DNA of 64,000 nt from Bacteroides sp. (GTDB taxonomy: Bacteria > Bacteroidota > Bacteroidia > Bacteroidales > Bacteroidaceae): contig JAFUNS010000034.1 of NCBI GenBank assembly GCA_017472925.1, positions 231,577-295,576 of the forward strand, written 5' to 3'. Both the position numbers and the translations under genes were made by a program. Of this stretch, positions 1 through 10,100 are shown one piece after another (position 1 is the first letter of the stretch; the number at the start of each line of letters is the position of its first letter). Below the pieces are notes generated by a model. It worked only from the letters and a program-made list of their open reading frames with translations, had not been told where the DNA came from and did no database searches.

Positions 1-768
1 GTCGGAAAGGTCGAATATTCCTGAGGCGATAATTTCATCACAAACCTTGATACAATCATTCAACTTTTCATTCTTAGCAGTTGCTGCATCGTATTGAGCA
101 ACATCGGCGCTAGTATAAACCGGCCAGTTGATATAAAGCTTAGCAAGTAATGCTTGAGCCATCCAATAGGTTGGCTTTCCGTAAGTGTAAGCGCTTACTT
201 CTTTGGTCAAATTAGGTAATGCCTTTAACAAGTCTGATTCTATGAACGCTGCAACTTGTGCACGTGGAGAACGGTCAATCGCTTCATTGTCTTCCAGCAT
301 ACGATTTAATATAGGCATATCTCCAAAACATTCCATAAGTATGAAATGATAGAATGCACGCATAGCTAATGCCGGAGCTGCCCCTGGTGTATCTTCACCA
401 CCAAGATCCAATATAGCTTTGTTACATCTGGTAATACCACCAGTTAAATCTTCTCCCCAATGCCAAAGTGTTGCATCGTCAGGAGTCATCTTGTGTAAGG
501 TTGGATATGCATTTTCACCACTGTTCCAATAGTCACCGTCAAAAGAAATACCGGTAAATTCATCAGAAGAAAGAGTTACTACATCACTATAACGACGTCC
601 CAAGATACCACGGAATGCATAATAAATATCTGCCATTTTTGCTTCAGCGGCAATTTCTGAATTAGGGAATTCTGTCAGTTGAGACTTGATGTCTACATCC
701 AAGTCTGTACAGCCTGTTGTTGCAGATAACAGACCTACTGCCAAATATAATTTAATTTTATTTTTCAT
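1..768 (-). CDS. SusD/RagB-like nutrient-binding lipoprotein (partial, C-terminus off window)
   Basis: Surface lipoprotein that caps a SusC-like transporter and binds glycan fragments. The 256 visible codons start at the ATG complementary to 766-768 with a short signal peptide ending in a Cys after S-A-T-T-G, compatible with lipidation. The region around codons 100-145 has the SusD-type helix pattern, including A-M-R-A-F-Y-H-F and E-C-F-G-D-M-P. It begins 15 nt downstream of the susC-like gene, so the two are co-transcribed, which is the standard SusC/SusD arrangement. The C-terminal part, and any genes further downstream in the operon, lie outside the window. Binding specificity cannot be read from this fragment; the GH89 gene in the same operon suggests a glycan with alpha-linked GlcNAc. 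Confidence 0.9.
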   Translation of the reverse strand, partial: MKNKIKLYLAVGLLSATTGCTDLDVDIKSQLTEFPNSEIAAEAKMADIYYAFRGILGRRYSDVVTLSSDEFTGISFDGDYWNSGENAYPTLHKMTPDDATLWHWGEDLTGGITRCNKAILDLGGEDTPGAAPALAMRAFYHFILMECFGDMPILNRMLEDNEAIDRSPRAQVAAFIESDLLKALPNLTKEVSAYTYGKPTYWMAQALLAKLYINWPVYTSADVAQYDAATAKNEKLNDCIKVCDEIIASGIFDLSD

Positions 769-783
769 AATCATTAATTCTAT

Positions 784-3765
784 TTAGAAGTTAACATTTA
801 ATCCTAACATAAATGTACGAGTTCTCGGATAGAACGATTCACGATAATCTACACCCGGAGTTAAACCGCCTAAACTTACTTCTGGGTCAACACCTTTATA
901 ATTTGTGATTGTAAATACATTGTTACAAGTTGCTGTAACCTTTAAGCTATTTACCCAATTACCAATCTTTCCGAAATTGTAACCTAAACTCAAAGAAGAC
1001 AAACGTAGATAACTACCTTTTTCTAAATAACGATCTGAAGGTGCTTGGGCATTTGTATCTGTTGCTTTCTGTTCAAGTATTTCTTTCAAACCGTTTTTGC
1101 CGACCTTAATGTTTGTTACATTATTGTATTGCGCACGGGTGCCATTGAAGATTTTGTTGCCAAATACACCTTGTACAAAAGCTGTTAATGACCAATTCTT
1201 GTATGTCACAGTATTGTTCCAACCTAAATTTAATTTTGGTTGTGCACTACCTACATTTACACGGTCTTTTTCTCCAGGATTTGCTGTTGTTCCAATCAAT
1301 TTGCCATCTTCGTCATATTCGTTGAATACTGAAAGACCATCTTCGTTATATCCAGCCCATTCCCACATGTAGAAAGTACCAATAGGTTCACCTTCCATAA
1401 TGCGTTGGATGGAATTGGCTTGCGAGAATCCACCAATATTTGGATTGGCTTGATTGATATAATTTACGGAATAAGTATCATTAGATAACTTGTCTACTGT
1501 ATTCTTGTTGTGAGATAAGTTCAAGCTTGTTGACCATTGGAAATCTTTAGTTTGTACAGGAATAACATTAATAGCTAATTCAATCCCCTTGTTAGTGATG
1601 TCACCTACATTAGCAGTCATCTTATCAAATGGATAACGGCTTGTAGAGACTGCATAATCGTAAATCAAATCAGATGTTTTCTTGTTATAGTATTCAATGG
1701 TACCGCTCAAACGGCCGCCCCATACAGCGAAATCCAAACCAATATTGAACATGGCAGTTTCTTCCCATTTCAAATCAGGGTTTGAGTTGCGAATTGCAGC
1801 TAAAATACGATATTTTTCAGTCTCGCTACGATCATACCAACCTCTAGCTCCATACACTTGAGTTGCAATGTAAGGATCGAATCCCAATGAGTTACCGCTG
1901 ATACCATAGCCTACGCGGAATTTTAAATCATCGAATATATTTAAGTCCTTAATGAACTCTTCTTCACTAATACGCCATGCAGCAGATGCTGAAGGGAATG
2001 TACCCCAACGATTGTTCTTACCAAATGCAGAAGAACCATCACGACGTACGGTAGCTTGTACCATATACTTGCTGTTGAATGAATAATTAGCACGTCCGAA
2101 GAATGAAATCATACGTAAAGTAGATTCAGCTGAAGACCAAATACCATTGATGTCCATTTTATTGGCCATCCCCAAATCTTTATAACCTAAATCATCATTA
2201 TAGAAATCATATACAGTCAAGCCAAAACCATCAGCTACAGTTGTTTCTTCCCATGAATAACCGGCCATCAAACCAAGTTTATGTACTTCGTTGAAGGTCT
2301 TGTCATAATTCAAATATGTTTCAAATACTTTTTTATGGTCTGATGTTGTGCGACGGTGCGCTTGACCGTTGTTCTTAATACCTGTCAACTGAGTTTTTGA
2401 AGTATGGTATTCCCCCCAAATAAATTGTTCGTTCTGATAAGAAACGGTTGCATTCCAAACCAATCCATCGATAATTTGCAAAGCTGCTTTGGCAGTACCT
2501 TGCAATTTCTTGGTTTCATGATCGTAAGGGTCTTCATTAATCATTGACAATGGGTTGTAATTTTGAGATACACCTTCATACTTGCTCCAATTCCCGTTTG
2601 CATCGTATACAGGTACTAATGGAGAATAGTAATTCATGGCATCGTAAACACTTGCGCCGTCTGTAGCAGTGTTTACAGAATGATTGTTTGTTATACTTGC
2701 ATTTACATTGAATGAAAGTGTCAAACGGTCATTCAAAGCTTTTGTTTGAATAAATGCACGACCAATCAAACGATCCATTTCAGTACCCTTGATAACACCT
2801 TGCTTATCCAAGTAAGTGAAGCTGGTGTTGTAAGAAGTTTGATCATTACCACCACTAATTGATACATTGTGATTATGGGTAACAGCTGTACGTTGTACTT
2901 CTTTTTGCCAGTCGGTATTGGCACCCATATCATTGTCAATAGTGAAGTTGTTGGCTTTGGCATAAGCGCGAAGTTCAGATGCTGACAACATATCGAGATT
3001 TTTCATGACGTTGTCCAATGCAACATATCCATTGTAAGTAACGGATGCTTTGCCGCTCTTTCCTTTCTTGGTAGTTACAATGATTACACCATTAGCAGCT
3101 TTTGAACCATAAATAGCTGTAGCTGTAGCGTCGCGAAGAACGTCGATACTTTCAATATCTTCGGGAGCGATTGTAGCTAATGATACACCCGGAACACCGT
3201 CTATTACATAATAAGGTTCCATGGCAGCACCACTACGAAGTGATGAAGCACCACGCAGTTGGATAGAAGAAGTTCCACCATTAGGGTCACTGCTCTGTGT
3301 GATAGATAATCCTGGAACTTTACCTTGCAACAACTGTGCTGGATCAGTATAAGTACCTACATTCAATTTGTCTGCCTTAACGGTAGTAATGGAAGATGTT
3401 ACGTCTTTACGGGTCATGCTACCATAACCTACTACTACCACTTCGTCCAACATGGCATTGTCTTCTGCCAAAATGATGTTGAGGTTGCGACCAGCTGTAA
3501 TTTCCTGAGTCTTGTAGCCAATGTAGGAAATCAGCAAAGTCTTTCCAGGAGCTACGTTCAATGTAAACTTACCGTCTACATCGGTTACTGTACCATTAGT
3601 AGTACCTTTTTCGATAACGTTCACACCAATCAAAGGTTCACCGGCGGAGTCCTTCACCACACCGTTTACTGTTGACTGCGCAAACGCCCAAGTGCTGTTC
3701 AATAAGAATAGGGCCACCATCATGATGTGCGACCACAATCTTTTGCTTTCTTGTAATTTACACAT
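784..3765 (-). CDS. SusC/RagA-like TonB-dependent outer-membrane transporter
   Basis: A 993-residue TonB-dependent transporter that imports oligosaccharides across the outer membrane with the SusD-like partner encoded just downstream. It has a signal peptide (residues 1-30), a carboxypeptidase-D regulatory-like domain (about 33-105, containing V-N-G-V-V-K-D-S-A-G-E-P-L-I-G), a TonB-box-like stretch (D-E-V-V-V-V-G-Y-G, about 107-115), a plug domain (about 115-235) and a long beta-barrel ending in an aromatic residue (L-N-V-N-F). The length is normal for the family. It lies 37 nt after the acetyltransferase gene, so it probably belongs to the same transcript as GH89. The call is secure; the substrate is inferred from context only. 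Confidence 0.96.
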   Translation of the reverse strand: MCKLQESKRLWSHIMMVALFLLNSTWAFAQSTVNGVVKDSAGEPLIGVNVIEKGTTNGTVTDVDGKFTLNVAPGKTLLISYIGYKTQEITAGRNLNIILAEDNAMLDEVVVVGYGSMTRKDVTSSITTVKADKLNVGTYTDPAQLLQGKVPGLSITQSSDPNGGTSSIQLRGASSLRSGAAMEPYYVIDGVPGVSLATIAPEDIESIDVLRDATATAIYGSKAANGVIIVTTKKGKSGKASVTYNGYVALDNVMKNLDMLSASELRAYAKANNFTIDNDMGANTDWQKEVQRTAVTHNHNVSISGGNDQTSYNTSFTYLDKQGVIKGTEMDRLIGRAFIQTKALNDRLTLSFNVNASITNNHSVNTATDGASVYDAMNYYSPLVPVYDANGNWSKYEGVSQNYNPLSMINEDPYDHETKKLQGTAKAALQIIDGLVWNATVSYQNEQFIWGEYHTSKTQLTGIKNNGQAHRRTTSDHKKVFETYLNYDKTFNEVHKLGLMAGYSWEETTVADGFGLTVYDFYNDDLGYKDLGMANKMDINGIWSSAESTLRMISFFGRANYSFNSKYMVQATVRRDGSSAFGKNNRWGTFPSASAAWRISEEEFIKDLNIFDDLKFRVGYGISGNSLGFDPYIATQVYGARGWYDRSETEKYRILAAIRNSNPDLKWEETAMFNIGLDFAVWGGRLSGTIEYYNKKTSDLIYDYAVSTSRYPFDKMTANVGDITNKGIELAINVIPVQTKDFQWSTSLNLSHNKNTVDKLSNDTYSVNYINQANPNIGGFSQANSIQRIMEGEPIGTFYMWEWAGYNEDGLSVFNEYDEDGKLIGTTANPGEKDRVNVGSAQPKLNLGWNNTVTYKNWSLTAFVQGVFGNKIFNGTRAQYNNVTNIKVGKNGLKEILEQKATDTNAQAPSDRYLEKGSYLRLSSLSLGYNFGKIGNWVNSLKVTATCNNVFTITNYKGVDPEVSLGGLTPGVDYRESFYPRTRTFMLGLNVNF

Positions 3766-3802
3766 AGTTTTTAATTTTTGAGTTAATATTTAAGGTGTTA
3801 AT

Positions 3803-4882
3803 TTAAATCTTTATATAAATCTTCTTTTTCCATAATGGATAGCCGATGGCTCCCAACAAAAGCATAAAACCAATTGCATAGGTGGCCGATGCCACGCATC
3901 CATCGCCCATCAAAGAACTTATACCGTTATAAATACTTGTCTTGAGACCGGTGTGACCAAACACAATGGCAAGTACTTCGCTACCTACATAAAGGAAGAG
4001 AGGGTTCACTCCGAATATAAGGAAGAAACGGGCCCATGATTTTTTACCTTTTATATCTATTATATACATGAATAGAGCCAATAACGAAGCAGCCAATCCG
4101 CAAGTCACCAACACGAAAGTTGGACTCCAGATGCGCTTGTTCAGTGGCAATGCAAAGGTAAATAGTAATCCGATGGCGGTGATGACAAAACCAATAAGGA
4201 ACAGTTGCAATACTTTTTCATCGGTTTTGTGAGTGCGTGAAATGAGTTTACCGCAATGGAACCCTATCAATGTATGGGCAATGGCACCTATGGTGCTAAC
4301 CAAACCTTCGGGATCAATTGGGCGTTTGGTATATAAATGGGATTCACCAATCAGATTACGATCTCCTATTGCTAAAATGTTACTTTCATCGTTTATATAT
4401 CCGTTGCCGCTCAGCAAAAGAATGGCATAACCAATGAGCAATAACATCGCTATAGATAAGGTATGGCGATGATTACCATATAATGCAAACAATGAAACGA
4501 TGCAGTAGCATACAGCAATGCGTGGCAATACACCGGTAAGGCGTAGATGGTCAAAGGGGAAGAAGTCGCCTCCGCAAGCGTTGCCGAACCAATGGATGGC
4601 CCAACCAATTAGCAGTATCACTACTGTGCGTTTGAAAATCTTGCGGATGACTCCCCCGGAAACTATAAAATGGAATTTGTTTAATGAAAGATAGGTGGAA
4701 ATCCCTACCATGAACAGGAAGAATGGGAACACCAGGTCGCAAGGGGTCAACCCGTTCCAATCGGCATGGTGAAGCGGAGCGAAGGTATTTCGACCTCCAC
4801 TATTGTTCACCAAAATCATGCCGGCTACGGTCAGCCCTCGCAAGACATCCAGTGACATCAGTCTTTTGCTGTTCTCTTTCAT
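3803..4882 (-). CDS. HGSNAT/NagX-like transmembrane acetyltransferase
   Basis: A 359-residue polytopic membrane protein of the heparan-alpha-glucosaminide N-acetyltransferase-like family (COG4299/NagX type). The N-terminus carries R-L-M-S-L-D-V-L-R-G and then H-A-D-W-N-G-L-T at residues 39-46; the equivalent His of the human lysosomal enzyme is reported as the acetyl carrier. About ten hydrophobic segments follow. The frame is open further upstream into the GH89 gene, but the ATG at 4882 matches the family N-terminus and starts 4 nt after the GH89 stop codon. Translational coupling with a GH89 enzyme suggests it acetylates or de-caps amino sugars, as in heparan breakdown. A different acyl acceptor cannot be ruled out. 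Confidence 0.88.
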   Translation of the reverse strand: MKENSKRLMSLDVLRGLTVAGMILVNNSGGRNTFAPLHHADWNGLTPCDLVFPFFLFMVGISTYLSLNKFHFIVSGGVIRKIFKRTVVILLIGWAIHWFGNACGGDFFPFDHLRLTGVLPRIAVCYCIVSLFALYGNHRHTLSIAMLLLIGYAILLLSGNGYINDESNILAIGDRNLIGESHLYTKRPIDPEGLVSTIGAIAHTLIGFHCGKLISRTHKTDEKVLQLFLIGFVITAIGLLFTFALPLNKRIWSPTFVLVTCGLAASLLALFMYIIDIKGKKSWARFFLIFGVNPLFLYVGSEVLAIVFGHTGLKTSIYNGISSLMGDGCVASATYAIGFMLLLGAIGYPLWKKKIYIKI

Positions 4883-4886
4883 TGTA

Positions 4887-7046
4887 TTATTTAAATGTCT
4901 TCTCAAACACTTCTTTTGCGATATCGATACAATCACCCTCAGGTATGGAAGAATACGGAGTCTTGTCCAAAGTCCAGGGTTCTTCCATCGCATAATAGTC
5001 AAGGATTACTTCCGGCTTACCTTCCAATTGGTCTTTTAACGTTTTCCAATAAGCTTCCCATCGTTTGTAGTAGAAGTCTTTTAGGATTCCGTTCCATTCC
5101 TTATGGGCATAATCGCGTAATTTGCCGGTATCGGCACAATATCGATTACCCCAAGTGGTGATTTGCACGCGGGCATTCCATTCGTACAAATCCTTTTCTT
5201 CGGGGGTATTACCTAATTTACGTGCCTTCTCAATCCAATTGCCTACTCGGAATTCCTTGCGGGTACCAAGCAGCTTGTCTTGAAGAAGAAGTAAATTCAG
5301 GAATTCCTTGTGATTCTTGTCAAAACTACGCTTGTCGAAGTTTTTGAAATCGGCTATGGTGTGGTTGTAGACGATGCGTCCACGGTCAGCTATAGCCTGA
5401 CGGACAATATCTACCAAATCATATTCAAAGTTGTTATTTCCTCTATACTTTTCGGCTACTTCCAACATCAGTCGGGCAGCTTCTGCTGTAGTGGTGGGGT
5501 CGTAGTAGTTCTTCATCTTCGACCAACTGGAAACTTGGAAGTTGGTGAGTGAAGGACGACCACAGAATATGGATTCGTGAGGACCTTGTTGATTATTGCC
5601 ACGCGGACAATTATAGATTTCATTAGCTAAAATCATCCATGCTTGTTCAATCTTTTCATCTTTTACTCCATAACGGGCTACCAAATAGTCTTTAAGCCAT
5701 TCTTCCTTAGTGATTTTTTCAGGACGCCAAGGGAGTTCGCTCATCAGTTCAAACATAACAGGATTATTTTCGCTACCTTCCATGGTAAGGCCAAATCCGG
5801 TCATGTGTTTGGCCAATGGATTTGTCTTGGTCTCGTAGAAGTTTTCCAATAATTGATCCATACGACCGTGCAATCCCACGTTGGCTCCGAAATTCTGTAA
5901 GAAACAGAAAGCCCAATTGTGATGAATGAATCCTTCTTTGCGTTGCCACAAGGAAGGGATACCCCATTGAGGACGACATTCACTGAACAAATCGAGTATG
6001 AGCATATCGCCGTTCTTCAGATTCTTGATCATGTCATATTGTGGGTTCTTGTCCCATGCTTGTACTACCCAAACGGCTTTGGGATTGACACGCTTCATGG
6101 TTTTCATGATAATCTGTCCGGCTGCATCATAATCAATCTCGCCAATCATCTTGCTTTCATGGAAAGGGTCCATGGAATAATAGTTGGCTTTTCCGAACAA
6201 GGCTTCTTGTTCCTTATAATAAGCAGCGGCCATTTCTTCGAAACGAGGGTCGAATGGTTGGAGAATGGCTGGACGGGTAAAACCATTCCAAGGCGCAGAT
6301 TCAGTGATGTTGAGACCCATTTTCTTGTCGGCATTGTGAGGAACCATACCGGAATAACCTGGTAGTACCGGCTCAATGCCATATTCTTTCATACGCTTCA
6401 GAATCTTTTTTTGCAAAGCTTCCTGTTGGGTATACCAAGAATCTGGATTAGGACCACCCCAACCTTCCAAATTGTTCATGGCCCACCAAGCCAAGAAAGC
6501 AGGGCCTGCAATAAATTCGTTGATTTCTTCTTTACTATATCCAAACTTCTTGAGCATATTGAACCATACACATTCTTGTCCAACAGCAGCCAAAGGAAGG
6601 TTGATGCCATGTAAAGCCATCCAGTCTATTTCCTGCTCCCAACGTTCCCAGTCCCAAAATGCCATGGTATAGGAATAGGTACAATAATTGAAATTGTAGC
6701 GTTGGGTCAATGAAGTTTCGCGGCGTTCCTTTTTAGTAACGGGAGGTAGTACATCGGGAAGTTCGGCTTTCATTCCGTTCCATGACAAGTGGATACCGGC
6801 ATAATATTTCAAATACCAGTTGAGGCCCGTAGCCACATTGATATAGTTATTACCACGAACCACCACTTTCCGGCCTCTTTGGTCGAGCTCGAAAAAATCC
6901 GTATTACTTTTCCTGATTTCGATGATGAATTTCTTGGATGCACCTTCGTCGATTCTTTCCAACAATCCTTTAATAGGGTTGGCAAACAGGCTTAAAGGGA
7001 GTATAAGCATCCCAAATAGGATGGCACGTGTAATTTTCGCATTCAT
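4887..7046 (-). CDS. GH89 alpha-N-acetylglucosaminidase (NAGLU family)
   Basis: A 719-residue secreted exo-enzyme that removes terminal alpha-linked GlcNAc, as found in heparan sulfate and in gastric-type mucin glycans. Residues 1-22 form a signal peptide. The three family regions are present: an N-terminal small domain (about 25-105), the TIM-barrel domain (about 110-440) and an alpha-helical C-terminal domain. Candidate catalytic acids are E297 in S-M-D-P-F-H-E and E423 in G-L-T-M-E-G, spaced like the two catalytic Glu of human NAGLU. It is the first gene of the operon behind a Bacteroides-type -7 element and is followed after 4 nt by the acetyltransferase gene. No auxiliary carbohydrate-binding modules are visible, unlike some clostridial GH89 proteins. 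Confidence 0.95.
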   Translation of the reverse strand: MNAKITRAILFGMLILPLSLFANPIKGLLERIDEGASKKFIIEIRKSNTDFFELDQRGRKVVVRGNNYINVATGLNWYLKYYAGIHLSWNGMKAELPDVLPPVTKKERRETSLTQRYNFNYCTYSYTMAFWDWERWEQEIDWMALHGINLPLAAVGQECVWFNMLKKFGYSKEEINEFIAGPAFLAWWAMNNLEGWGGPNPDSWYTQQEALQKKILKRMKEYGIEPVLPGYSGMVPHNADKKMGLNITESAPWNGFTRPAILQPFDPRFEEMAAAYYKEQEALFGKANYYSMDPFHESKMIGEIDYDAAGQIIMKTMKRVNPKAVWVVQAWDKNPQYDMIKNLKNGDMLILDLFSECRPQWGIPSLWQRKEGFIHHNWAFCFLQNFGANVGLHGRMDQLLENFYETKTNPLAKHMTGFGLTMEGSENNPVMFELMSELPWRPEKITKEEWLKDYLVARYGVKDEKIEQAWMILANEIYNCPRGNNQQGPHESIFCGRPSLTNFQVSSWSKMKNYYDPTTTAEAARLMLEVAEKYRGNNNFEYDLVDIVRQAIADRGRIVYNHTIADFKNFDKRSFDKNHKEFLNLLLLQDKLLGTRKEFRVGNWIEKARKLGNTPEEKDLYEWNARVQITTWGNRYCADTGKLRDYAHKEWNGILKDFYYKRWEAYWKTLKDQLEGKPEVILDYYAMEEPWTLDKTPYSSIPEGDCIDIAKEVFEKTFK

Positions 7047-7066
7047 AGTAGATTCTTTGTTTGCTG

Positions 7067-7074
7067 CAAATATA
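7067..7074 (-). promoter_or_regulatory. Bacteroides-type -7 element for the GH89-SusCD operon
   Basis: On the minus strand this reads TATATTTG, a full match to the TAnnTTTG -7 consensus, about 20 nt upstream of the GH89 start codon. No good TTTG -33 element is seen at the usual spacing. This fits a promoter that needs an activator, here most likely the adjacent hybrid two-component regulator. Confidence 0.6.
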
Positions 7075-7147
7075 GACGTTCGGCCGATAGCCGAGGGGGA
7101 AAATAGAACAGAAAGGGGATAAAATAGTAAAGTCGTGTGTTTTTCTC

Positions 7148-10100
7148 TTATTTTATATCACTTGGAAGTATTCCAAACAGCTCTTTGAAACAGCGGGTAA
7201 AATATTTGGGGTCGTTGAAACCTACTGCGTAAGCAATCTCGGAAACAGACATACCACTGCCTTTTTCCAACGATACTTTAGCTATATTCAATCGGTAGTT
7301 TTTCATGAAAACTCCGATGGATTGGCCGGTAATTGATTGTAGTTTTTCGTTGACAAGTGTCTTGCTGTATCCCATGTCCTTGACAAAACGCTCCAAATTA
7401 TATTCCGAATTGCTGTAGTTCTCTTTTATCAAATTGAGTGCCCTTTCCATGAATATACTGTCTTTTGAGGTTTTGGCAATGCTGAGCGATTCGTAGCTCA
7501 TCTGATTGGTAAAGCGTTGCTTGAATTTCTCTCGTGTACTTAATATATTATGGATACGTAGACGTAGGATATCCTCGTCGAAAGGTTTATGTAGGTATTC
7601 GTCCACTCCTATTTCGTAACTGAGCTTTTCTTGTTGTTCGGATTGTATAGCTGTGAGCATTAGGAAAGGAATGTGTGAAGTGGCCAGATTAGCCTTTACT
7701 TGTTTGGACAGTTCGTTGCCATCCATGACAGGCATCATTAAGTCGCTAATGATAAGATCGGTATTTTGTTGAGCTAAATGTTCCAATGCTTCAGCTCCGT
7801 TTTGTGCCAATATCACATCGTAGTCTTTCTGTAGAATGGATTGGATATAGGCTCTCATGTCAGGGTTATCTTCGGCAACCAGAATCGTTTTTCTTTCGGC
7901 TGTTTGTTTATCTTTGGACAATTCTTCAGTTGTTTCAATGATCGATGAAATCGGTGCTTTTTGAATGTCTTCTCCTTTTTCTAACGGTAGAAGTACACGG
8001 AAATAAGCGCCTCCTGTAGGGTTATTCCCAGCTTGTATTTCACCTCCGTGTAATGCCACTATCCTTTTACATAAGAATAAACCGATACCTGTACTACTTT
8101 GGCCATATACCGGATACTTCACACTTTTGGGTGATTGATAGAAGCGTTCGAAAATTCGTTCGGTATCTTCGGGCGCAATACCGTGCCCGGTGTCACGAAT
8201 ATCAAAAAAGATACCTTCTTTCCCGTCCTTTGCTTTCAAGTAGGCCACATAGATAGAGATACGCCCGTTGTCGGGAGTGAACTTGATAGCGTTGGAAATG
8301 AGGTTGACCAATGCCTTGCGCAAATACTCCTCGTCGAATATCCAATAGGGGGTACTTAGGCGGTAAAAAGTACGCAAGGTAATGTTCCTTTCGCGAGCAA
8401 ACACTTCAAAAGGCATTATCAAATTTTGCATGAAACTCTTCAAGTCCCGGTTTTGTGGTTGAAGCACTACCTTCTCGGCATCCAGTTTTCGGAAGTCCAT
8501 CAGTTCATTGACCAAAGAAAGAAGGTAATTGGTGTTCTTTTCAGCCAATTTCAATTGTTCTTGTACTTGGGGCTCGGAGCTTTCTTTCAAGGCGCGTTTC
8601 AGTGGGCCGTTGATGAGTGTTACGGGTGTACGGAATTCGTGGGTAATGTTGGTGAAGAACGTAATCTTTTCTTCGGTTATCTCTTCCACGTGTTTGGCCA
8701 TAGCTTCCAATTGCTTGTTTTGCTCAGCCAATTCTTGGGTACGTTGTTCTACGATTCGCTCCAAGCGTTTCTTCTGTTGTTGATAGAGGCGGGCACGTCG
8801 TTGGTAGAAATAATACACGCCGAAACCAATAAGAAGAATCAGCAATAAATAAAACCATATTGTTTTGTAGAAATAAGGAGTGACGTGAATCTCTATTTCT
8901 GTTATATCTTCGCCCCAATGCCCTTTCTCGTCAGTGGCTCGTACTTGGAATACATAGTCGCCTGCGGGTATGGCATTGTATTTGGCACTGTATTCACCGT
9001 TTTGCGTGGAGGTCCAATCGCGTTCGTATCCTTTCAGACGGTATTCGTATTTTACACGATTGCAGTTCCCATAGTTCAAGGTTGAGAATTCCATGGTAAA
9101 TCCATGATCTTTCTCATGCAAACAAATGGTATTTGCATCGCTATAGATATGGGGTGCATTAGTTGCCATGGGGGGATAAGTCACATTACCCGATATACTG
9201 ATGGAACTGATGGTCACTTTCGCTTTTTGGATATCAGCCAAATCCACTTGTGGGTCAATGGCGACCAATCCGTTGATGGTACCGAAATAGAGAAGGTCAC
9301 TTCGTTCTGAAGAATAATAGGCATTGCTGAAAAAATGATTGTTGGGCAGACCGTCTTCTTTAGTAAAATTGGTAAAGAACAAGGTGTTCCGGTCCAATCG
9401 GGAAATACCATAATTGGTAGTCATCCATAAATTGTTATAATTGTCTTCTACAATCCCGATGATGTAATTGTTCGGCAGTCCATTCTTGCGGGTATAGTTG
9501 TTGAAGCGGAACTGATTGGGGGCTTCTTCTATAGCTTGGTAAAGTCCATGCCCGTTGGAACCTAACCAGATTCCTCCGTCTTTGTCTTCCAGTATGCAGT
9601 TGATCTTTTCCAATTTCATGGAAGAAGGATTATCCAACTTATATTTTAAATAGGTATAATCGAATTTGGTATGTGATAGGGTAAAGGAGTGGAGATTCAT
9701 AATGAATACACCTTCCGAAGTTCCCCACCACAAACGGTTCTGCTTGTCGATAAGCAGTGAACTGTTGCCTTCGAACTCATTGTCTGATTGGTCGAATAAC
9801 ACGCGTGTGAAATGTTTGTTGGTCTTGTTGTAGAAATGCAATCCTCTGGTAGTCCCAAACCAAATACCATTATTCAGTGGGTCCTCGCAGGCGCAACTGA
9901 GGAAGTCTCCTTCCAAGCCTAAAGAATCTTCACGAATATGACGGATAAAGCGTTGGTTGTTAGGTATGTTTAAGTCTAATTCGTTGATACCCGTACCCCA
10001 TGTATATGCCCACAAGTGATTATCGGAATCTATCATCAGCCCGTTGATGGAATTGGTGCTGATGGAAGTTTCTTTTGAACGGTCGAATGTGAAGTGGATA

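Noticed and set aside
4883-5002. Longer N-terminus for the acetyltransferase
   Set aside because: The extension lies wholly inside the GH89 gene and does not resemble the family; the ATG at 4882 gives the conserved start.
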